Shown: positions 1 through 12,868 of the stretch, piece by piece
Layout: every line of letters starts with the position of its first letter
Position numbering within the stretch: the stretch's first letter is position 1
Origin: Oncomelania hupensis
Taxonomy: Eukaryota; Mollusca; Gastropoda; Littorinimorpha; Pomatiopsidae
Reading direction: 5' to 3'
Assembly (NCBI GenBank): GCA_036898135.1
Contig: CM072526.1
Location: 9,599,226-9,663,225 of the forward strand
DNA: 64,000 nucleotides
Notes under the pieces: generated by a model
Seen by the model: the letters and a program-made list of their open reading frames with translations, nothing else
Database searches by the model: none
Told to the model about the DNA's origin: nothing
Program-made: the position numbers and the translations under genes

Positions 1-664
1 CTGCAATTAAACAACAGTTTAAAGTTCTAAAACATTATACGAAAATGTTACACACACACACACACACACACACACATACGGCTTAATACATTAGAATACA
101 GTACAGTACAGATTAAATACAATAAAATACACTGACAGAACTTACACCTGACGCTCGGACTGACTGAACAAAGCAGTAAGACAAGTACGTTAAAGGGATT
201 ATGAAATTAAAATACGCGTGAATGTTATTATATGATTATGTCGTGTTCTATGCCTGTGACATCTGGACGGTTATTGTTGGGGTTGTTCCAGGCCTGTGCG
301 TGTCGTTTTGCGAGCCTTGCGCTGCGTGGCAGCTTGCTCAGGATTTGGGCGAGTTTCCATGCCTGTGCTGTTGCGTGCCGAACTGGCTGGTCCCCGTCCG
401 CACCAAAGTCAGGACCCAACTGGGCATCCAGGTATGTGGCCATGCATATTTTTTGTTTGTTTTGAAAATGGCTGGGTTGACTTCGAGTTGCCTGCTCAGC
501 GTCACTGCAGCGCCAACAAGTACGAGGGTCAATGGGAGTAGTACTTGCAGGGTGTGTTTTAGGAGCTAACGCTTTTAACACGTCATCTAGGACATGAGCG
601 TCATGATCTTTAAAGTCCGTGCGATGGAATACATGTGAGCACAGACTGGACTTCGGCTTACACT

Positions 665-1015
665 CATCAGGCGGAGTAATGATGATGATGATGGTGATGA
701 CGAAGACGACGACGATTATGATGTTGTTGCCGATGGTGTTCGCAATACAGCTGCTGATGGTGGTGGCGGTGGTGTTGATGATGATGATGATGATGGTTAT
801 GGTGATGATGATGATGGTAATGATGATGGTGCTGCTGCTGATGATGATGGTGATGATGATGATGATGATGATTATGATGATGATGATGATGATGATGTCG
901 GTTTGCTAATGATGATGCCGGTAAGGTAGGGGATGAAGATGTTGATGATGATGGTGATGATAATGATGATAATGACGACGATGACGATGGTTATTATGAC
1001 CGAAGCGTTGATGAC
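665..1015. repeat. (GAT)n-rich microsatellite in the PLAC8-like intron
   Basis: Imperfect GAT/GAC/GGT trinucleotides run through this stretch, ending a few bases before the acceptor of the PLAC8-type exon. The open frames seen here (Met- and Asp-rich) are products of the repeat, not genes. Confidence 0.9.
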
Positions 1016-1034
1016 GATTTCATGCTATTTTTAG

Positions 1035-1139
1035 GGCTCCATCTGCGACGACTGCCGCATGGCTACGTTCTGCGGTCTCTGCACTATGTGCCAGGTCATG
1101 CGCGAGGTCAAGCTCGCCAAGCAGCAAGGCCGCCTGTAA
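1035..1139 (+). CDS. Terminal exon of a PLAC8/cornifelin-family protein
   Basis: The exon opens directly after a tttttag acceptor in phase 0 and encodes 34 residues ending in TAA (1137-1139). The peptide begins GSICDD, continues MATFC and CxxCTMCQ, then a basic tail (MREVKLAKQQGRL). In the PLAC8 family (placenta-specific 8, cornifelin, ponzin-like) the Cys-rich domain ends with just this GSICDD...C..C.LCQ..R+ pattern, so the family call rests on motif and on position at the protein end. Family members are small Cys-rich proteins with varied roles (membrane association, metal or cell-size control in plants and animals), so no specific function is claimed. The upstream exons with the first CC motifs are not in the window; the preceding kilobase is intron filled with GAT repeats. 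Confidence 0.8.
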   Translation, partial: GSICDDCRMATFCGLCTMCQVMREVKLAKQQGRL

Positions 1140-2095
1140 TGACCTCATTCCTGTTGACGTCAGATACCGCCATTTGACGTCACAGAACCTCAAAAAGGAT
1201 TGACGTCATTCTGCCTAAATGTGTCGTCTATATGAGTGGCTCAGTCGATCAACCTCGGGATTGGGGTTGATTGATAGAACCAAGGAGAGTTTGGGTTTTT
1301 TTCGAATGTCGACTTGCAAATCTATATCAGGCATAATAATAAATCTATATATATAGTTGCTTTTTTCTATTGTAAATGCAAGCATTATACAATTTGGACT
1401 TGACAATAATATATCTGGCATAATGATTTATCATTAATTGTTGGTATTATTTCTGTGAAATGCTTTATTGTAATAACTCTTTATGAAATGTGGTATCCTA
1501 TATAACTGCTGTACTTAAACGATTTTTGTGCTTCCTTTATTTTTAAATTTGTCATAGATTTCTTCGCCCAAGTTTGTCTAATATTTTCACTTTGGTGAAA
1601 AGGATTATTGCACTCTCGCAGTAAATAGCCCCCAGAACGGGTGTACGAGAGGTAAATTTGTTGCATTACGACAAAATCTATATCAAAGCTACATCAGGCA
1701 GCGAAATAAACCCCTGTTCATTACCTTAAAAGTGATTGCATTAGGGTTAACACAGTCAGCGGCTGAACAAATCCTTTTGAACGTCACAGTCAGTGTTTAG
1801 TTCGTTAATTTTAATTAATTTAATTCTTGTATTGAATTTTTAATTTATTTAATTTTTTTTTTATTTTACATTTGTAAAAATTTATTTGTGTAAAAAAAAA
1901 AAAGTAAAATTATTCTTTGCACCGTTTTGCTAGCAGCATTAGATTTTTTTTTTTTACTTCAAGGGAGAGAACTAGGATCTAGGGGGAACCGGAACTGCAG
2001 CGATTACTGCCCTTCTACATGATTTGTTTGTTTACTTATTTATTTATTCTAATAATTTTATCGTTTAATTTACATATGTAATTATGTAGTTAGTC
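1140..2095 (+). other. Probable 3' UTR and AT-rich intergenic DNA
   Basis: No coding signal is visible. An AATAAA at 1705-1710 lies about 570 bases past the PLAC8-like stop and could serve as its poly(A) signal. The rest is A/T-rich with homopolymer runs. Confidence 0.4.
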
Positions 2096-2103
2096 GTTAT
2101 CTT

Positions 2104-2457
2104 CACAAAGACGACCCTTGCAATCCTCCGCATTTTTACATTGGAAAAAGGCAAGACCAAATAATACACTGTCGACTCAGAAGAAATATGAGTGATCTCA
2201 ATCACGATCTGTTCACTCGGCATTTAACTAACAACCCCTCATGCTCATGTGGTTTTCAAAATGAAACTGTCGAACATTTTCTCTTTCACTGTCCCATCTA
2301 TACTAACATCAGAATAACTACTATCACTACCCTCAAGCAAGAACAAGTAACGTTAAATAACTTACTGCACGGAAACCAAACCTTTTCTATATCTGACAAT
2401 CTACTTCTTTTCAGTACCACTCAAGAGTTTATCAGTCAAAGCGTTTTCGTTAAGTGA
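2104..2457 (+). pseudogene. LINE C-terminal remnant (zinc-knuckle tail of a non-LTR retrotransposon)
   Basis: The frame is open from about 2104 and gives a peptide with the order HCRLRRN, LNHDLFTRHL, CxC...ETVEHFLFHCP.Y. This CxCG...EHFLFHCP pattern is the CCHC-like motif found after the reverse transcriptase (or RNase H) of many Jockey/I-type LINEs in invertebrates. Nothing of the RT domain itself remains, so it is a 5'-truncated relic; the 89 residues after the internal Met end in a natural stop. It is followed at once by a CT microsatellite, a common landing place or product of LINE tails. Function is not expected. Confidence 0.65.
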
Positions 2458-2502
2458 AATTCTCCGCTTCACCGCACAAACGTCCCGGTGTTCAGCTCAA
2501 AC

Positions 2503-2516
2503 CATCTCTCTCTCTC

Positions 2517-2614
<98 letters not shown>

Positions 2615-2632
2615 CCAAACACACACACACGT
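2503..2632. repeat. (CT)n / (CA)n microsatellite
   Basis: About 100 bases of nearly pure CT followed by CA-rich sequence. Ser/Leu-rich reading frames through it are artefacts. Confidence 0.95.
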
Positions 2633-2640
2633 CTCCTTTT

Positions 2641-3840
2641 TCAATTATTGGTTTAAAAGTGTCAATTTCTTATTAATATACGCATTTGATGTCTAGCTAA
2701 TTATTTGATTCATTGTTTTTATTTGTTTCTTTTAGTTACTTATTTATTTATATATGTGTGTGCGTGTATGTCCGTGTAATTATTTACTAAACCTTATTAT
2801 CTTTAATTAATTTATTATATTATTTTTTTTTAGAATTGCAATTGTTGTATTCTTCTTTATTTACATGCAACTATCAGTTGCCTGTCACTTAATTATTATG
2901 TCGAACTTTGTCATACAGGGTGGGCTTATAATTATAAGCTTGCTTGTTGCCTATCCTGTAAATCATTGTTTGAAATTATATGTTTTTTTTTCCTTGAATA
3001 AAAATATTTGTTTAAACCATTTAGTTAGTCGGTTATTTACTATTTTAGACTATATTATGTTTCACCTTTAAAACATTCATGGGTACAGATGGATCAGTGT
3101 TTCTGTTCCAAGTTATACACTGTTCAAAACCAAAATGCTGGCATACCTGAGAACGTTCCTCAGTAGTAATATTAGTTTTCGAGAAATCGGAGTTTTGGTA
3201 GGGAAGATTTATGGAGGCAGGTACGGCAACAGACAGGACTTTTTTTGTCCAATACATCGATTAAAAAAAGAATTCTTTTAATTATTGTGATAAGTGAATT
3301 GGTACTTTGGAACATTTCTACATACGATTCATTAGGTCGAGTTTATTAATAATTCATTTTAAGAGTCGGTGTGGAATTTATGTATTTACTTATTTAGATT
3401 TCTTTTGGGTTTTATTTGTTTTCTTACTTCTATTTTATCAACTGTACGCTAAATGTTTCAGGGTACCTACGTGTACACGGGAAAGAATACTATGCCAGTT
3501 TTGGAATCGAAATTTTGTTTGATTGAATGAACAGATGTAGAGTCATAGCACATAAAATATTTGTGTTCATATGTCACAAATTGGAAGTCAAAAGAGCTGC
3601 TCATAAAATCTTAATCACGTTTTTCCACTCAAACGTTGTTTGTTTTCTTTATGCAAAATTGTGTTTCACTTCCTATTGTGATATTTCGGAATGTCGTTTG
3701 CCAAAGGGCTATTTCGTACAATACTTTCTGGTAAATTTCAATCTTGCGAATTTTCAAACATAATTATGTGTACTGTGTTAATCGGTGTCTGTAAAGTAAT
3801 TGCCGTCAAGCCATCTGACTGTCTGTCTCCATCTCTCTCT
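2641..3840. other. AT-rich DNA with nothing recognised
   Basis: I see no gene, repeat family or RNA signature here. Short open frames of 60-80 codons occur but show no coding bias or motif. Confidence 0.5.
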
Positions 3841-3845
3841 TCCAC

Positions 3846-4422
3846 CCGTTGGAGTGCCGGGGGTTTCAGTATAAATAGTATCCCCACTTTCTGGAAATTT
3901 AGTGCTTTAAATTCCCATTGTCGCTGTCTTCATCATTTGCTCTTTCCCATTCCTGATCTGTCCTATCACTCTGCTATACTTTCTTCTTCTTCGCTAGATC
4001 AATGACCTACCTTTTTTTCTTGAAAACTCTTCCTGGACAAGACTCCTTGTTTGTGTATGAGGTCTGTTGGATCAGCTTGGGAGTGTTGGACGCTTTCTGC
4101 CGGGTGTTCACTAGGACTTCCTATGATTGTATTATTTCGCACTATAGGCATTTTATATGTATGTGTTTTGTTGATGATTTATAATGATGGTTGTATTCTA
4201 TTTTGTTTTTGTAACCGGGGTGTTCGCGTAGTTGAGGTCAACCCTCAGCCGTCCCCCGCGTGGGATGTCTTTATTGTAAAGTGACTGGCCGGTGGAGGGC
4301 ATTCAATTTTCCCACTAGGGTTGTTTCGGCAGATCTTTTATGCGGATCGGGGGTTGTCCGGTCCTGATTTGGCTCGGAAGAGTCCGCTGGACCTAAAGCA
4401 ACAATAAATCAATCAATCAATC
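3846..4422 (+). repeat. Interspersed repeat R1, copy 1, with (AATC)n tail
   Basis: A 577-base unit starting CCGTTGGAGTGCCGGGGGTTTC and ending in an (AATC)n tail is repeated almost base for base at 48789-49363. Its 3' part recurs at 61115-61376 and, on the other strand, at 22284-22695. A simple-sequence tail after variable 5' truncation is the signature of LINE-mobilised DNA, so this is probably the 3' end of a LINE or a non-autonomous partner. No coding frame is evident. Confidence 0.75.
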
Positions 4423-4624
4423 ATCTCTCTCTCTGTTTTTCCCCTTCTACCCCTCTCCCCTCCTCTCTCTCTCTCTTTTGCTTTATAACTCCTCTCCCGC
4501 CTCTGTAATGAAAGCAGTTCAACGTTTCTCACTGTAGACCGCGGGTATACAGAAAACAAAAAAAAAACATATATAAAACCAGGGTGTCCCTATTTTGGAT
4601 CACAATGAGTTGTGCGCGATGAGT

Positions 4625-4795
4625 ATCGTGATGGGCGATATAAACAGTGGCCATGTTCACTGTCCATTTTAGCAGCATGATTGCTCTGGTGGTTCAGTGT
4701 TGATTTAAGTCCCTACCCCTCTTTCCCTGGGATGGTAATCCCCGTCTGCCATATCGCCAATGGTGGGTGTAGACGTTAAACCTCAATGTTCAGTT
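4625..4795 (+). mobile_element. tRNA-SINE body, 5'-truncated copy
   Basis: The stretch GGGCGATATAAA...TTAGCAG...CTGGTGGTTCA...TACCCCTCTTTCCCTGG...GTAGACGTTAAACCTCAATG matches the reverse complement of the complete SINE at 13842-14080. The tRNA-like head is missing here. Confidence 0.75.
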
Positions 4796-4799
4796 CATC

Positions 4800-5660
4800 T
4801 CTACGAGGTCGCCTCTCCTAACGTCTTTGAAACAACCGATCTTGACCTTACTACTGTTAGCATATGTGGTTATTGATCATTTTCCATTTGTCTGCAACTT
4901 TGTCCGTAAGGTTTGTGTGTGTGTGTGTGTGAGTGTGTGCGTGTGTGTGAATGCGTGCGCGCGTGCGTGACGTGTGTGTACGCGCGCGTGTGTGTGTTTC
5001 ATAGTAACTGGAAAGTTAAAGTTTTCAATCTGATGCGCTTAAAAAGTGAAAATACCCTTATTTCGATATTCACACGTACCTCGAAGGAACAGTGAAATTA
5101 TTTGTAACAGTATTTGAAAATATTATCAATACAATACAAAACAACACAATACCACATAATACAAAACAACACAGTACAATAATACAACACAATACAAAAC
5201 ATGTTTATTATGCCAACAGCTAGATGCCAACAGTAGGCTTAATTACAGGAACTACAACAGGCGCAGAATCACATTTTAAATTCATAATACAGGAAGAATT
5301 CACAATAATTCCATTATACATTTATATACGTCAAAAATACACACGAATCACTTTTAAAATTCACGTTCATTAAGAATACACGATACTCCGGTTTTATCTT
5401 TCCAATCAGTTGCATGCATTGTTATAAAAGGGCATTACAGAGCATGCGTGAAACGCACTCTCATCACTCAATACAAAACTTTACAATCAAAACAGTAAAG
5501 CTTACAACTTATCCAATAAATGAAAACAAGACTCAACGTTCAAAGGTGATTACAAGGACCCTTTACAATTATACTACTATAGATAAGAGAGAGTAGAACG
5601 GTGTAAAACACACACACATGCACGATATGCCCGCACTGAAGACTCCCAGCAAAGCTATCA
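4800..5660. other. GT microsatellite (4908-5000) and unassigned DNA
   Basis: A GT/GC-rich alternating tract is followed by a degenerate AATACAAAACAACAC-like stretch (about 5125-5205). No gene is supported. Confidence 0.5.
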
Positions 5661-5664
5661 GCGC

Positions 5665-6440
5665 CTGTGAAGAGAAGTATTGACCAGAGATATTGCTGTG
5701 GGCAAAAAGATGGACTTACACCGGACTGTGCAAATTGTAACATTTTTCAGACACATTCCTGAAGGCAGAAGTTCCAACAAATGTGACAGAAGTTGGGAAG
5801 GGTCGTCCTTGACGCTGATGGCTTTGCTGAGTGTCCTCCTCTGGAACAGCCCAAAGAAGGGTACTTGCTTCCTGCTTCTTGCTATGTACCTTGGTGATGC
5901 CATTCAAGGACGTTTTACTTTTAACATTCAACGAAAGGTACCAACATACAAAAGAAAAAAGTTAAGTACTGATTCTATTAAGGCGCGGTAGCATTGTTCC
6001 AGCACCTTCTGAGACACCAGCAGAGAACGCAGCTGATAGAACATATATAGTCTCTGTCTACATTTCCCAAAACTCGTATCAGCATTAGCTGAGAAAGTAC
6101 ATTTATCATCAACCATAGTTCCTAAGTATTTATATTGTTCAATCCTTTCCACTGTTTGTCCTCTCAGAGTAAGCGCTGCCATATCTATTCTATTTCTCCT
6201 CAAATCCACCAGCATCTCTTTTGTTTTTCCGACGTTAAGTTCCAAATCGTTGTCACACCAGGCCACAAATTAACCGAAACTCTTTTCAAAATTCGCGGAC
6301 GCCTCGGATGTATCTACGATCACGGCATCACCAGAGAATTTTATGGCCTGCGCATCTTCGCTAGAACTTCTAAAGTTATTTGTGAATAGAGTGAAAACAA
6401 AAGGGGAGATCACTATGCCTTGAGGCGTGCCTGTACTCTT
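5665..6440 (-). pseudogene. LINE reverse-transcriptase C-terminal fragment (Rex1/CR1-like)
   Basis: Reading the minus strand, successive frames give the palm region (SPFVFTLFTN... then IKFSGDAVIVD, in the place of the usual DD box), then LELNVGKTKEMLVDLRR, then IEQYKYLGTMVDD, and the downstream LP.G..CRN.SEKCYN-like tail. The order and wording match the thumb and C-terminal region of Rex1/Babar or CR1 LINEs. At least one stop and a frame change interrupt it, and one acidic catalytic position is replaced by Gly in the copy. It is a dead fragment. No 3' tail is clear. Confidence 0.7.
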
Positions 6441-6989
6441 GGTGGAAGAGAAACAAAGGGTAGGGACAGAAGAAGAAGATGAAGTAGAATGCGGATACCG
6501 AGAAAGTCAGCAATCCACAGCGTGAGATATGGGTTGATCTACGTTCCAGCGAGATTGCGATCAAGTAGATGGTTTTGAATTGGTATTAAAAGCTGAGGAG
6601 AAGTCTGCAAACCAGATCCGTACTTAAACACCACCACTTTCTAGGTGGGAGTGGGTTTACTGGAAAAGGGTAATAACTTCGACACTCCTGTTTTGGCGAT
6701 ACGCTAATCTGCAGAGGGTCAAGTGACGGCCGCGCCTGCAGTTTTAGCATGGCCAGGACTATATGCGTTCAATGCATTTAATCAGTACTGGAAATGTAAC
6801 CAGTCAGGATATGTAAACAAAATAAATAAATAAATTCAAGTAACAAAAAGAGACACCATTGGGAATTTTACAACAACAACAACATCAAACAAACAAACAA
6901 ACACAAACAAGAAGGGCGAAGCCCATATGACTCGTAATATTTAACATAAAAATGAGTACCCCTCCCCCCAAAAAAAAAATTTTGAAAAA

Positions 6990-7700
6990 AGAAATAAAAA
7001 TGAAACGGTGGCATTAAAATGCAAGTGATCTATACCCTTGACCTTGAGAATGATGACCTTGACCTCCGGCTCAAAATACACTAACGTATTATCAAATAAA
7101 CTACAGCAAAGGTTGTATTTGCCAAAAACAACAACAACAACAACAACAACAAACAACAACGGTGACTTTGGAGTGAACTTGATTTAAGTGAACTTGACCT
7201 CTTGATGACATTAACCCTCGCGTGAACTCTCATGCATGTATGATCAAATACCTCGATGTTGTTGCATACTGTCGGTTAAATAAACAGCCATTCCACTGCA
7301 GGATGAAAAGGTTTGTGTATGTTTTATCGCAAGGACTAAAGTGACCTTGACCTTCAAGATCAGTGCAAAAAAAAAGACCATGCATGAAAGATCAATCTAT
7401 GAATCTCTAAATACAACAAGTTTGGACTTTATATCTCTCATTGTTTAGGGTCATTGGCACTTCAAAACACGTATTCTAACCGACTTTAGACAGCTCCAGT
7501 GATCGACCTTGACCTTGGAGTGAGGTTGACCAAATTTGTAGAATATGTGCGTCGCATTGATATCTACCTAGCCTCAAAGAATCATAAGATCAATATAAAT
7601 GACCTAGAAAAAAAGCGAAATGTTAAAACGTTTTCTTTTTTAATTAACATTTGTTGACCGCGTGACCTTGACCTTGAAGAGAAGTAATTCATTCACTGAC
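6990..7700. repeat. Divergent tandem repeat, about 155-165 bp period, with TGACCTTGACCTT cores
   Basis: The core TGACCTTGACCTT or a close variant occurs near 7036, 7185, 7340, 7505 and 7662, at intervals of about 150-165 bases, with weakly similar sequence between. The units are old and have diverged. Each core contains a TCAAGGTCA-type nuclear-receptor half-site on the minus strand; whether that matters is unknown. Confidence 0.5.
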
Positions 7701-8012
7701 CGTGTATGAGTTATCATGGGTATACACCATCTTACCAAGTTTAGCTGCGATAGTTAATATAGATTCTGAGAAATGAATCCACTTGCAAGTTTTGCAAAGA
7801 AAGACAGCGGACGGCGGAGAGACAGTCGAATGGATGGACACATTTTTAAAATTTTATTTTTGTACTATTAATGCCTCATCTCGCACAGACTTGCGAAAAA
7901 TATTGAATTTAGTTTGGGAGGGTGACTACATAGATTCATGCTATGCATGCGAGTCAATAACGAGACAGATTCACAGAATTTCCCGATAAAATTTGACAAT
8001 AAAATGTCCCAA

Positions 8013-8123
<111 letters not shown>

Positions 8124-8462
8124 TTCGAGACCATTCAGTAAAGATAAAAAATATTCGGAGACAGATGGAAAGGAAAAACGGACGAAAAGAAAGAAAAAAA
8201 ATAAGGAAAAAAGAATTAAAGAAATCAACAGAAAGAAAAGAAAGAACAGGAAAAGTAAGATACAACGAACGAACCAAAGAAAGCAAGCAAAAGAAAGGAC
8301 AGAAAGAAAAAAAAAAGAAATGAAAAAAAGGAATAAAGTAATGGAGGAAGCAAAACTCGGAATCGTTCAACCGATGGTGAGGTTGAAACTCACTAATACA
8401 AAATAGAGCACTGACTGCAGTTTCTCGTTTTATTTAGTTCACGATGCAAACCACTCATTTCC

Positions 8463-8527
8463 ATGCATCATCATCTTCCTCCTCCTCATCATAATCGTTG
8501 TGTTCGTCGTCGTGTAGTCGTGGTCGC

Positions 8528-8590
<63 letters not shown>

Positions 8591-8925
8591 AGTCGTCCTC
8601 GTCATAGTCTTCTTATTTGCTCCTTCCTTTTTAACTTCTTCCATTTCTCCTTCTAGTCCTCGTCTTCTTTTTCTTCTTCTTTTTCTTCTTCTTCTTCTTC
8701 TTCTTCTTCTTCTTCTTCTTCTTCTTCTTCTTCTTCTTCTTCTTCTTCTTCTTCGTCGTCTTCTTTTTCCTCCTCCTCATCACCATCACCTTCTTGTTCT
8801 TGTTCTTCTTCTTCTCCTCCTCCCTCTTCTCCTTCTTCCTTCATCTCCCCTCCCCCACCCCTCTCCCTCTCTTTGTTCCTCCTCTTCTTCTTCGTCTTCT
8901 CTTACATTTCTTACTCCTCCCCCCA
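8463..8925. repeat. (CAT)n then (CTT)n/(CTC)n pyrimidine-rich microsatellites
   Basis: CAT triplets (about 8527-8590) are followed by a long CTT tract (about 8660-8760) and by CTC-rich sequence. No gene. Confidence 0.95.
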
Positions 8926-9189
8926 GTATACGACGTAGGTCAACTGGATAACCATTTGTCTGACAACACGTCACGATCCTTCTCCTTCAGAACTGAATAG
9001 CCAATGCCCGCTAAAGACTCGTCATTATAGTTTGGTTCTAGGATATGCTGAAGAGTGACTTTAACGAGAGTGAAACAAGGAAGACTCAAAATACTGGCAC
9101 CCCCTCATTACCTGGAGGAGAGCATCTGGTGAGGATGAAGTCCAGGATGTTTTCCTTTGACCCCAGTTCCACAACTTTAGATGAGAAAA

Positions 9190-12041
9190 TTACTCCTTAA
9201 AACTTCTTGTCTCCCTAAGTTGGTTCAAGGTTTGCGAGCAGCCTTCACCAGACACACCGACTGCTGAGGAAACTCGAACATGACGTAATCGCGCGTTTTT
9301 GCTGATGTGGATGCGGCTCCTGAGAAGAGAGGAGTGAAAAGGCTGAAGGCGCGAATACGGCGCGGCGCTGAAGGCGTCTATCTCGGAGTGCGCGCTATTG
9401 GGACGCTTTCTGAACCACGGATAGGCCGGGTGGCTTGATTTGGCGCGCGGGGAGCAGTCAACGTAGTGGTCGCGAGGCGGAGTAGACGGGCGGTAGGGAA
9501 TTCCCTGTTCCAGTTGCCGAGATATTGATGTGACCTGGTGAGCGGCGCTTTTGTCGTTGTTGTGACCGTCTAAGCCACGCGTGGCGTTCGCGGCTTGCCG
9601 GCGACGCGCGCTCTCGTAAGCCGTTAACATTCTGGCTTAAGGTTTGAACATGTGAGGGCCGCGTCGGGCGTCGACGCCATTACCGCGGCTCACCCCTTCG
9701 CCGCCCTTGAAAGTCTCAGTGTCGTTGACACTGCTGAGAAGGCCGGACAGGTCGAGAATGTGAACTTTGGCCTCAAACCTGCAACCGTCAGGCGGGCTGT
9801 TGGAGGAATAAGGACGTCTACCCAAGGCCATGTGAGCTTGATCTCTGGTTTGATTTCGACTGGACTGCGAACGACTGTGGTGGTGTCTCTCCTCTCCATC
9901 TTCGGCCCTGCCAGGAATCCTGCCGGGGCTCTTGCCAGAGTAAGGCCGACTTTGCCCGTTTTTGGGCACTGCTTCATCCATGTCCGCGCTCTTCCCCGTG
10001 ATCTGGAAACCACCGTAACCTTCACAAACGCTCAAAGGCGGAATGAGGTTATCGTCACATCCAGCTAGGGTGAGGGCCTTGGAAACGGCTGACGTTGTTC
10101 TCCTGCTGCGCACTAAACAGGACTTTGGCCTCGGTTTTTCCCGACTTTCTTCCAGGACCCCTTGACCTGACGCGTACCTGTTAAAGTAAGCAGTCTTAAG
10201 GCGCGTCAGCCTGTGTCGGCGATATTCATTGTGGTCATTGTCCTCGTCACCTTTACGGGTATCCATGACCTGGCGTCGTTGCAGAATCAGCTGTTCCATC
10301 TCTTTAACCCTCTCCAGGTGCCTCTCAATCCTGCTCTTACTATTATCCTCCCCACACTCCCCGCCATTCACGACGTCACGAGGACCAAAATATCCACCAC
10401 GCACAATGGCGTCACGGATGAGACTCTCCTGCAGCAGGTCCTCTGGCTCCTGCGCTGCATGATGACGTCAAAGTTGGGTCCGTAGAATTTAAACTTGTAG
10501 CCGCTCTTGAATCTATCGGTTGGTAACTCTTCGTCGTCTTCTTCGAACATGTAGAGTTCGGTTCTGTCCCCTGAGCGAGAGGCCAAAGGTTCCCGAGGGT
10601 TTCTGCCGAGGAAAGAGTCTATTCGAGTACGAAAACTGTCTCTAGCGTTGCGCTGACTGTTGCGTTGATTGCAGCAGGAGTCCTTTTGAATGCGGGACGA
10701 GTCTCTCTGGCTGCGAGCTGAATCCAAATAGAAAGACTCCCAGTTTCTGGACGACGTGTGCTGGCTCCTGAATGAGACTCTGGTCTTCGTCCTGACCGAC
10801 TCTAAGGCAGAGCTCCGGTGCGATTATAACCAGTCAACAGGGGAGCACTCTCTGCTCACTGTGGAGTCGCCGCTAGGCAAGGGAGACAATTCGTGCCTTC
10901 TGCTTGAGGGCGAAGCGGGACGACCATGTGGTGACATGCATGGCATACAGTCCTGTTCGCCTACCGACGACAACCACCTGCTGGGCGACGCTGAGTAGCT
11001 CTTGGACACCAAGTATACCGAATCCTTTCTAGCTAAGGGCGACAACTCTTTGCACTCTTTATCCAAGGGAGATGACTCCTTGTGTTCTTTCCTCGTGCAG
11101 GGAGGCAATTCGTGGCTGTTGTGGTGGAAAGCCTGATGAAGCGCCGCAGAGGACGTACGCCGCATCAACATGCTCGTCGTGACCCCAACTCATCTTCGTG
11201 CGGATCCCTCTACTGCCTGCGCCGCTGAGAGGTCTTTCACCGTCACGGTGTGACACGTCAACGAACGACGTAACGGATGACGCGACGTTCTCTTCGCTGA
11301 CACGTCGGTCGAAAGTTTTCCGGCACTCCGTCGATGAGTACGTCCTGGAATACCGAGGCAACGTGAGAAACGACGTCATCCTCAACTCCGTCATCGTAGA
11401 TGCCATTTTCCTCTACATTGTAGTCCCCAGATTTGTCTTGTTCCTTTGCGTTGTCTTCCTTGGCCCCGCCCTCGTCCTCAGCGAGAGACTGCTGCCTCTT
11501 CGTCATCTCCTTATATCCTTCCACGTACAATGTCGCTTCTTCCGCGTCGTCATCAAAATCCTTGGTGACGTCATGCGGGGGGTGTAAAGACGTCATCGTC
11601 GACGTGTTGGTGGGGCGCAGCGCTGTGCGGCTTGTTGGTGTGGAAGTTGGAGAAGGAGAGGGAGGTGGAGAGAGAGGGGCTGCCTTTGCTCAGCAACTCC
11701 AATGTTGACATTCCACACTCGCCTTGCCCTGCCGCGATTTCCTCCTACAGCGCCGGGCTGTCACCCTTCACCTCTGGACATACGGCCGCGCTGGAAGGCT
11801 GCTCCACCAACTTCCTTTGGAAGGAGTCGTCGTCCCCGCTGCCTACCAACTCCCCGCAGGCTCTCATTTGCATGAAGTCGGGGCCGGAGAGCGGAACGTG
11901 GGCAGCCACGATCTGGCCTTCTTCCACCGACTGAAGCCGAGACAGACGATGACGTGTGCCCGGTGACGGCGATTCGGACCGTAACATCACCCCCTTCGTC
12001 TTGCCGTCATTGCTCCCTAGTGCCGCTTTGGTGGTCAGAAC
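9190..12041 (-). pseudogene. Long exon of an unrecognised disordered host protein, interrupted by stops and frame changes
   Basis: The exon begins at 12041 after a tatttcag acceptor and is joined in phase 0 with the exon at 12869-13063. It is GC-rich and reads as low-complexity, charged, Ser/Pro-rich protein in shifting frames. In order: LQSVEEGQIVAAHVPLSGPD (to TAG 11747), an acidic stretch (DDDAEEATLYVEGYKEM), repeated ELSPL/ESSPL/ECSP motifs (about 10820-11140), SARSQRDSSR and YKFKFYGPNFDVIM (about 10450-10700), then a basic helix (RIERHLERVKEMEQLILQRR), down to a stop at 9190. I count in-frame stops at 11747, 10826 and 9639 and about three frame changes. The tract keeps protein-like composition across the breaks, so it is either a decaying gene or an intact gene with assembly indels. 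I do not recognise the family. Confidence 0.5.
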
Positions 12042-12868
12042 CTGAAATATAGACAGACGCCGGTAGGTTAGAATGATGATGGGAAGTCTTGGATGGTAAG
12101 GAGTTTTACATTAATGAGCAAAGAATGGATCGGTGATTAAAAGGGGTGAGGGTGGGTATGTGTGGAATAGACATCGTAGTTGCTTGGTTTGCTTTGAGGT
12201 ACCCCGCTCTCACCTTCCTATATAACATGAGCGTCAGGAGGATGTTGGAAATCCGTGCGATTAAATACGTGCGTCCACAAACTAGAAAGAACCCAGCGCT
12301 GCAATCATGCCGGTCGGCGTGATGCTATTTATGCGCTTTACAAATGTATTCCTACATGCATTCATACTCGGTTTATACTTTCATCCGAAAGAGTAATTAA
12401 AGTAGCTGGTAAGTGTTAAGTGTACACCATTAAAGTTTGTTTTTTTTACAATGCATGGGAAACAGCAAAGGAGTTTATGGAGGAAATTAATAATACAAAA
12501 TATATTGCCGTCGTGAAACACATTCATGTAATATTAACATGACTCAAATCAAGAAAGATGCTGTTCTTGAAGTCTTATCAACAGCCTATGCGATGCATAT
12601 TTGGACCTCGAAAATTAGGCCAGAATTATCTTCGAATTTCTATTTCATCAAACCATGTCACCACATCACGACCTTTCTAAGGTACCAATTTTATTGCTCA
12701 TCTCGGAGAATAGTTCATCTAGAAGCGCTTTCAGTTGCAACGAATACTCTCTGGGGTTTTTCCGGGATTATTGAAAGGACTGACGTTAAGCATACACTGT
12801 TTGTGGTAAACGTTAACGTCAGCTCTTTTGGCATTTTTAACTGACCTCGCTATTATGCTTTTACTGAC
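12042..12868 (-). other. Intron between the two host exons
   Basis: GTCAGT donor at 12863-12868 and tatttcag acceptor at 12042. Part of it (about 12225-12300) resembles 576-650, so it carries a fragment of a dispersed repeat; nothing else is recognised. Confidence 0.5.

Noticed and set aside
8463..8951. Long Ile/Leu-rich or Glu-rich ORFs
   Set aside because: Direct translations of CAT and CTT microsatellites.
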